DNA of 64,000 bases from Verrucomicrobiaceae bacterium (lineage in GTDB: Bacteria; Verrucomicrobiota; Verrucomicrobiia; Verrucomicrobiales; Verrucomicrobiaceae): the NCBI GenBank assembly GCA_947507875.1, contig CANNQP010000012.1, positions 1-64,000 on the forward strand. Reading direction: 5' to 3'. Shown here piece after piece: positions 59,959 to 64,000 of the stretch. Position 1 is the stretch's first letter. Every line of letters starts with the position of its first letter. Position numbers and translations under genes: made by a program. Under the pieces are notes generated by a model. The model saw only the letters and a list, made by a program, of their open reading frames with translations. It had not been told where the DNA came from and ran no database searches.

Positions 59959-61488
59959 TCAGTCTTGATTCAGGATCTTGGCGATGGCCTGGCAGGACAG
60001 TTCATCCGGCTCTTGCTCATGCTGAACCACCACGATCAGGCCGTTCGTCTGATGAACGGTGAATCGCTCCGGTTTGAAGGTTTCCCCACCTCCTTCGCAG
60101 GCCACCACGGTCGCCTCCTTCATCACGAGACAGCACACCACGCCTTTGACTCGTTGGATCAGTTTGGCAGCCTGATTGGCAGCCAGGTCGGGTCCAGGTT
60201 CAAGGTCCAGCACCTTTTGAGCGGCTTTGTTACGCGCCCGAGTCTCCGCCGCTTTTTTTCCCGGAGTCAGGAGAGGTGGTGCTTCCCTCTGGTTCGGATC
60301 ATACGCCGGGATCAGATAGCTCGCTTCAGCAGCCGATCTCTCGTGAGAGCACAGCCCTTCATCCTTCGCATACTTGCCGATGAGCACCGCTCCGTGATCC
60401 CTTTGGCCTTTCCAATAATCCGCATAACGAGGTTCCACATATTGCAGGAATCGCAGTTTATCCCCGAACCGCTTTTGATGAGCTTCAAAGGTCTTCCTCG
60501 CATAGGCCTCCCAGTTTTCTTTTTTGGCAGGTCCTTCGCTCACGGCTTCCAGCATCCGCGCCTCGTTCTCAAAGCCAGCTTCCTTCAGCGCGTCACGTGT
60601 TCTCGTAAAGCTTTCACCACGCACGTTGATCACTTCCGCCCACACATGCTCCATCTTCTCCGGTCTCAAGGCCTGCACCATGCTCTCCGAGAACGCTTCA
60701 TAGTCTTCCTGGGGAAGACTCGGGCAGATCATGCCGAATGTCCGATAACCATGGTCTTGCAACCAATGAAGGGACTCGATTCTTTTCGACACACGCGCTG
60801 TTCCTTTTTCGAACGCCGCCGCGATGGAGTCATTGAGTGTGCCGGTGCTAAACCCCATGATCAATCGTTGATGATGACTCAGGTGGTGCCCGGGTCTTGT
60901 CTTATCTTCGATCAACCCATCTTTCACCAGCTTATGCATCAGGTTGCTCTTGGTCAGTAGCCTGATCTGCCACCTCGTATGATCCAGGATCAACTGACAG
61001 GCTTCCGCGGTCTCTTTCAAAAGTTCCATGTTGGCCGCCACATCCACCAGCGTGGAGCTATAGAGCACCAGCTCCATCTCTTTCAGATCTTGCACCGCTT
61101 TTGGTGACAGCCACTCTTTCACATCACCGGCTAGTTGGTTTGCCAGGATTTGCACACTTCTTTCGCCCTTGTGTCCGAGTCTTCGGATCACCAAGTCCTC
61201 ATGGGACCTGTTTTCCTGATGTTTTTCGTTATGCCCGCGGATGACCTGATGAGTCAGCTTCCGCATTTGAGACTCCACATAACAGAAAGAACAGCTATAA
61301 ACACAGGCATTTCCCAGGTTCAGCGTGAGTCCATCGCAGAGCAGCTTCTCTTGAAATGCATCACTCGGATAGGTCAACACCGTCCGACTCGGTTGATAGA
61401 GCACGGGTTTCCGGCTCATGGTTTCGATGGAGACCACCTCCATTGCTTGATCTCGCGTAACACCTTCTAGATCGATTGGATGATTCAT
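59959..61488 (-). CDS. SPL-like radical SAM enzyme
   Basis: From the ATG at 61488 the product is 509 residues. It has the radical SAM cluster motif CVYSCSFCYVE at about 59-69 (CxxxCxxC), a TIM-barrel-like body resembling DNA repair photolyase/spore photoproduct lyase relatives (WQIRLLTKSNL, LIMGFSTGTLND), and an extra C-terminal domain with Cys residues near 455. It should bind a [4Fe-4S] cluster and SAM to start radical chemistry on a nucleic acid or peptide. The ATG at 61599 is rejected because the upstream residues do not fit. It precedes the caspase-like gene on the same strand, suggesting a modification and processing pair. Confidence 0.82.
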   Translation of the reverse strand: MNHPIDLEGVTRDQAMEVVSIETMSRKPVLYQPSRTVLTYPSDAFQEKLLCDGLTLNLGNACVYSCSFCYVESQMRKLTHQVIRGHNEKHQENRSHEDLVIRRLGHKGERSVQILANQLAGDVKEWLSPKAVQDLKEMELVLYSSTLVDVAANMELLKETAEACQLILDHTRWQIRLLTKSNLMHKLVKDGLIEDKTRPGHHLSHHQRLIMGFSTGTLNDSIAAAFEKGTARVSKRIESLHWLQDHGYRTFGMICPSLPQEDYEAFSESMVQALRPEKMEHVWAEVINVRGESFTRTRDALKEAGFENEARMLEAVSEGPAKKENWEAYARKTFEAHQKRFGDKLRFLQYVEPRYADYWKGQRDHGAVLIGKYAKDEGLCSHERSAAEASYLIPAYDPNQREAPPLLTPGKKAAETRARNKAAQKVLDLEPGPDLAANQAAKLIQRVKGVVCCLVMKEATVVACEGGGETFKPERFTVHQTNGLIVVVQHEQEPDELSCQAIAKILNQD

Positions 61489-61835
61489 ACGGGGCTTGAT
61501 ATACATCTCATACCATACAATGCAAATTTTATAGTAGAATTCTAAAATAAGCAGCTCATCGGTTTGAATTTGCGCTTGATTTGGCATGGGCGGGCGCATT
61601 GCATCGGCGATACAGGTTGTTGAGCAAAATCGCTCCGTCTCAAGGCGTGCTCAAAGCTCACGTCGCCTCACGGGAATGGATGAAGATCCGGAAGCGGCGA
61701 CGTGGTAAACTCCAGACGCTTCTAGCAATTAGAGATATCAACCACCAAGGACAGCGCTATTCGGAGAGCGATTGTCTGGCTCATGGCATTGTGGTGAGGT
61801 GGTGTCTGAAGGTGCTTCAGATGAAGTTGCGCGGA
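61489..61835. other. gap without a supported gene
   Basis: Frames on the plus strand are antisense to neighbouring genes or too weak to accept. The AT-rich segment near 61500-61550 may hold the promoter of the radical SAM gene. No RNA gene or repeat was seen. Confidence 0.4.
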
Positions 61836-62120
61836 CTACCAACGCCTATCCGTACGATTTATGGAATACAACCAATGATCCTTTTCTGGCAATGCTGCAA
61901 AGTGAACTTTTCCGTCGTGCTTCGCCAAGGCCTTCGCTGCCGTATAGGAGAGACTCGTCAGGCCGTTGAGGAAAAGATACACGCCCTCGTGCATTGCCAA
62001 GGCCTCAGCTGCCGCATGTGTGATGGCTGTATACTCTGAGGCATCGATTTGGGGATTCTGATCCTCGTTTGCTAAAGCCACCAGGATCTGTGCAATTTCA
62101 AGAGTGAGGGTCTGGCTCAT
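61836..62120 (-). CDS. short 'LNGL' repeat protein
   Basis: From the ATG at 62120 (MSQTLTLEIAQ) the 94-residue product has about one and a half repeats (LFLNGLTSLSYTAAKALAKH) and a tail (GKVHFAALPEKDHWLYSIN) that matches the end of the 583-residue protein next to it (GEVQFEALPAEDRKRFESY). It looks like a shortened copy of that protein. It is 43 bases downstream of it. The frame extends further upstream on paper, but those residues are not repeat-like. Confidence 0.68.
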   Translation of the reverse strand: MSQTLTLEIAQILVALANEDQNPQIDASEYTAITHAAAEALAMHEGVYLFLNGLTSLSYTAAKALAKHDGKVHFAALPEKDHWLYSINRTDRRW

Positions 62121-62163
62121 GGGATGCGGTGTTGTTTGGATCGAAGCAAGAGTTCGGCGTTGA

Positions 62164-63915
62164 CTACGGGTTCGCCGTTCGATGCTTCTGACGGTAGGAT
62201 TCAAAGCGTTTCCGATCCTCAGCCGGCAGGGCTTCAAATTGCACCTCGCCTGGATACTCTGCCAACGCCCTTGCGGCCGCCTCCGAAAGGCGGATGAGAC
62301 CGTCCAGGCGCAGCGGATCCACCTGGTTGGCCGGCTGCTTGGACAGCGCTTCCGCCGCGGCATCTGACAGACTTGTCAGTCCTTGCAGGCAGAGTCCTCC
62401 CCGGCGCTTTGCCAGCCAGCGGGCTGCAGGGTCAGAAAGATGGGTGATCCCATTCAGGCTTAAAAGGTCTAGGTCGTCCCCGGGTTGCTCCGAAAGCGCC
62501 TGCGCGGTGTAATCCGGCAGTGTGGCCAGACCATCGAGGTAGAGTCTGCCGCGGTGCCGAGCCAGTGCTCTGGCCGCCGCATCCGACAGTTGTGTCAGGC
62601 CGCGCAGGCTCAGATCCCCCTGGTGTGTTGCAAGTGCCTCGGCGGCTTCGTCCGAAAGTTCCTTGAGCCCATCGAGATGAATCGTTTCGTTATTCTGGGA
62701 GAGCTCTTTTGCTGCGCGCTCCGAGAGACTGGTGAGGCCATTGAGATGCAACTCGTCATCATGACGTTTGAGCGCTGCCGCCCCTTCATCTGTAATGAGC
62801 ACATAATCATCCGCTAGCAATGGCCTGCCCGCGTGTTCTTTCATCAATGCACGCGCGATGTCCGCCGTGATGATTTTGTCCAATCGGCCCAAAAAGAGCA
62901 GAAGATTGTCCCAGATGCGCTGAATCTGTGCATATAGCTCTTCAATCGAAAGGTGGCCCGGGTCGGCGATGGTCCCGTCGAGTTGAAAGGTTTTGCTGCG
63001 GATATCGGAAAGGCGCAGTCCTTCGGGAAGGGGTAGCCGCGCCGCCACCTCGCGCATCACAGCATAGATCGTTTGGTTTTGCGGCGAGGGTGCGCTAAAG
63101 ACCGCTACTCTTAACTTGGATTCGCCAAGGTGTAGAATGAATTGGCAGGGAATGATGTAGAGACCACCTCGATTGCGGTGCGCCCGTAAGGCGGGCAGCG
63201 AATCTTTATTCATGTCAAGGCCCGCATCTTCTAATTCACTCCAGGTGGGCACATATTTGTCATCCTGCGTCAGTGCCTGATAAAGATGCCAGCGGGCCAC
63301 GGCCGGGTCTTTAGGATTGGCCAATTCGATGATGGCAGGCTTGGCGAGATCTAGCCGGAGCTTAATGATGAAGCGCTCGGGTTTGGGCGCATGATGAATC
63401 CCAGAGGCCAAAAGATCCGCATCCAGCGGTTGATTTTTCAAAAGAAGCAGCAGCGCTTTCGCATACTCTTGCCCTCCTTCGATCACAGTCTGGTCTTTGC
63501 CACGAGCCTTCTTCTTGAGATCGGTGCCATTTTCCTTTTTTGCGCCAGCTTTATCTGCAGCAGACGATTGCGGAGCAACCACGGATGGTTCCGTTACTTT
63601 CTTTGCCACGGCTTCATGCAGAATGCTTTTGAGCGCCTCGGCATCTCCCGGTTCCCATTTGGCCAGTAGGGAAAGCAAATTGCCTCCTGCCTCAGCTGGT
63701 ATGCATCCAGCCAAACCCGGGCTATCCAGCAAAGGAATCAAGGCCTCGAGGTTGGGATTGAAAAAGCCTTGTGGCGTCAACACGCAGGCCTCTACCAACT
63801 CCTGAGTAATCTCGCCCGGTTTTACCACAAGAGGCACGTGCGGGGGGGTGAGATGAAATCGAAGCAACTTGATGCATTCACTGATTTTGTCTGGACGCAT
63901 GAGCAGCAATAACAT
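62164..63915 (-). CDS. long 'LNGL' repeat protein
   Basis: The 583-residue protein has an N-terminal helical region with a low-complexity basic stretch near 120-140 (GAKKENGTDLKKKARGKDQ). A middle domain follows (FILHLGESKLRVAVFS), then about eight C-terminal repeats of 22-25 residues (for example LHLNGLTSLSERAAKELSQN). Several repeats carry insertions (GDDLDLLSLNGITHLSD). It has no signal peptide. It begins at an ATG at 63915 or six codons later. Together with the shorter proteins nearby it forms a local family, and the repeats probably bind a partner. Confidence 0.78.
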   Translation of the reverse strand: MLLLLMRPDKISECIKLLRFHLTPPHVPLVVKPGEITQELVEACVLTPQGFFNPNLEALIPLLDSPGLAGCIPAEAGGNLLSLLAKWEPGDAEALKSILHEAVAKKVTEPSVVAPQSSAADKAGAKKENGTDLKKKARGKDQTVIEGGQEYAKALLLLLKNQPLDADLLASGIHHAPKPERFIIKLRLDLAKPAIIELANPKDPAVARWHLYQALTQDDKYVPTWSELEDAGLDMNKDSLPALRAHRNRGGLYIIPCQFILHLGESKLRVAVFSAPSPQNQTIYAVMREVAARLPLPEGLRLSDIRSKTFQLDGTIADPGHLSIEELYAQIQRIWDNLLLFLGRLDKIITADIARALMKEHAGRPLLADDYVLITDEGAAALKRHDDELHLNGLTSLSERAAKELSQNNETIHLDGLKELSDEAAEALATHQGDLSLRGLTQLSDAAARALARHRGRLYLDGLATLPDYTAQALSEQPGDDLDLLSLNGITHLSDPAARWLAKRRGGLCLQGLTSLSDAAAEALSKQPANQVDPLRLDGLIRLSEAAARALAEYPGEVQFEALPAEDRKRFESYRQKHRTANP

Positions 63916-63977
63916 GGCGATTCTTATTTGACAATTTTATTTTTGAAGATAGGGACAAAGGAATTCAATTTACTAAC

Positions 63978-64000
63978 ATGAATAACGCAGAATGCAAAGA
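63978..64000 (+). other. possible start of a divergent gene cut by the window end
   Basis: An ATG at 63978 begins MNNAECK and runs off the end. The 62 bases between it and the repeat-protein start at 63915 are AT-rich, as expected for a divergent promoter. Too little is present to judge coding potential. Confidence 0.25.

Noticed and set aside
59635..60960. 441-residue plus-strand open frame
   Set aside because: It is antisense to the radical SAM gene, whose Cys motif and family blocks are clear. The frame has no motif and His/Leu-rich composition typical of antisense frames.
1..64000. CRISPR array or rRNA genes
   Set aside because: No regularly spaced short direct repeats and no rRNA-like conserved sequence were seen.

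Overview
The window looks like chromosome of a verrucomicrobial bacterium of the Prosthecobacter/Verrucomicrobium type. This is inferred from gene content, because no rRNA or other marker gene is present. The pointers are repeat proteins built on a 'LxLNGLTxLS' motif, giant secreted Ig/fibronectin-type proteins, many vWA, MoxR and ADP-ribosylglycohydrolase genes, few Shine-Dalgarno sequences, and no CRISPR array. Most of the sequence is GC-rich. One block at about 19.2-23.3 kb is clearly AT-rich and looks imported.

Layout. (1) 0-0.7 kb: an N-formylglutamate amidohydrolase-like gene. (2) 1-11 kb, all minus strand: two paralogous SH3/KOW-like small proteins, a BRCT-MoxR AAA+ ATPase, an HExxH-vWA protein, an ADP-ribosylglycohydrolase, a lipoprotein, and a duplicated [small protein + LRR protein] module with a vWA gene between the copies. 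A degenerate tRNA-like sequence also lies here. (3) 11.3-15.7 kb: a LysR regulator converging on a D-cysteine desulfhydrase/ACC-deaminase gene frameshifted in an A8 tract, a broken gene of unknown family, a papain-like protein and a second, divergent ADP-ribosylglycohydrolase. (4) 15.8-19 kb: an AbiEi/AbiEii type IV toxin-antitoxin pair with a dyad operator, the tail of an AAA ATPase, and a complete IS3-family element whose orfA carries a stop codon. (5) 19.2-23.3 kb: an AT-rich operon of transglutaminase-like protein, DUF350 membrane protein, class A penicillin-binding protein and an unknown protein.

(6) 23.4-25.3 kb: two exported proteins of unknown function. (7) 25.4-30.7 kb, plus strand: MerR, VIT-vWA, metallo-beta-lactamase fold, FRG and DUF4062 genes, the last cut short by an IS3 relic. 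(8) 30.9-33.5 kb: an FHA/GYF-like protein and an NfeD-SPFH pair, then a broken transposase. (9) 34.3-37.5 kb: one 1063-residue protein that joins two cyclic-nucleotide-binding-like domains, a BFD-type [2Fe-2S] domain, an FAD/NAD reductase and a complete nitric oxide synthase oxygenase domain. This is the most striking single gene here. (10) 39.2-54 kb: an operon of three giant exported proteins (1902, 1148 and 1890 residues). (11) 55-64 kb, minus strand: small exported unknowns, three repeat proteins, an SPL-like radical SAM enzyme and a putative caspase-like partner.

How the genes may work together. The 1-11 kb and 25-30 kb clusters pair NTPases, vWA scaffolds and NAD/ADP-ribose or signalling-related domains, as in regulated or conflict-type systems. 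The AT-rich operon points to cell-wall modification. Several genes are broken (12.4, 13.4, 17.2, 18.7, 30.5, 33.6 and 38.3 kb), most of them next to mobile elements, so 12-19 kb and 30-38 kb look like active accessory zones.
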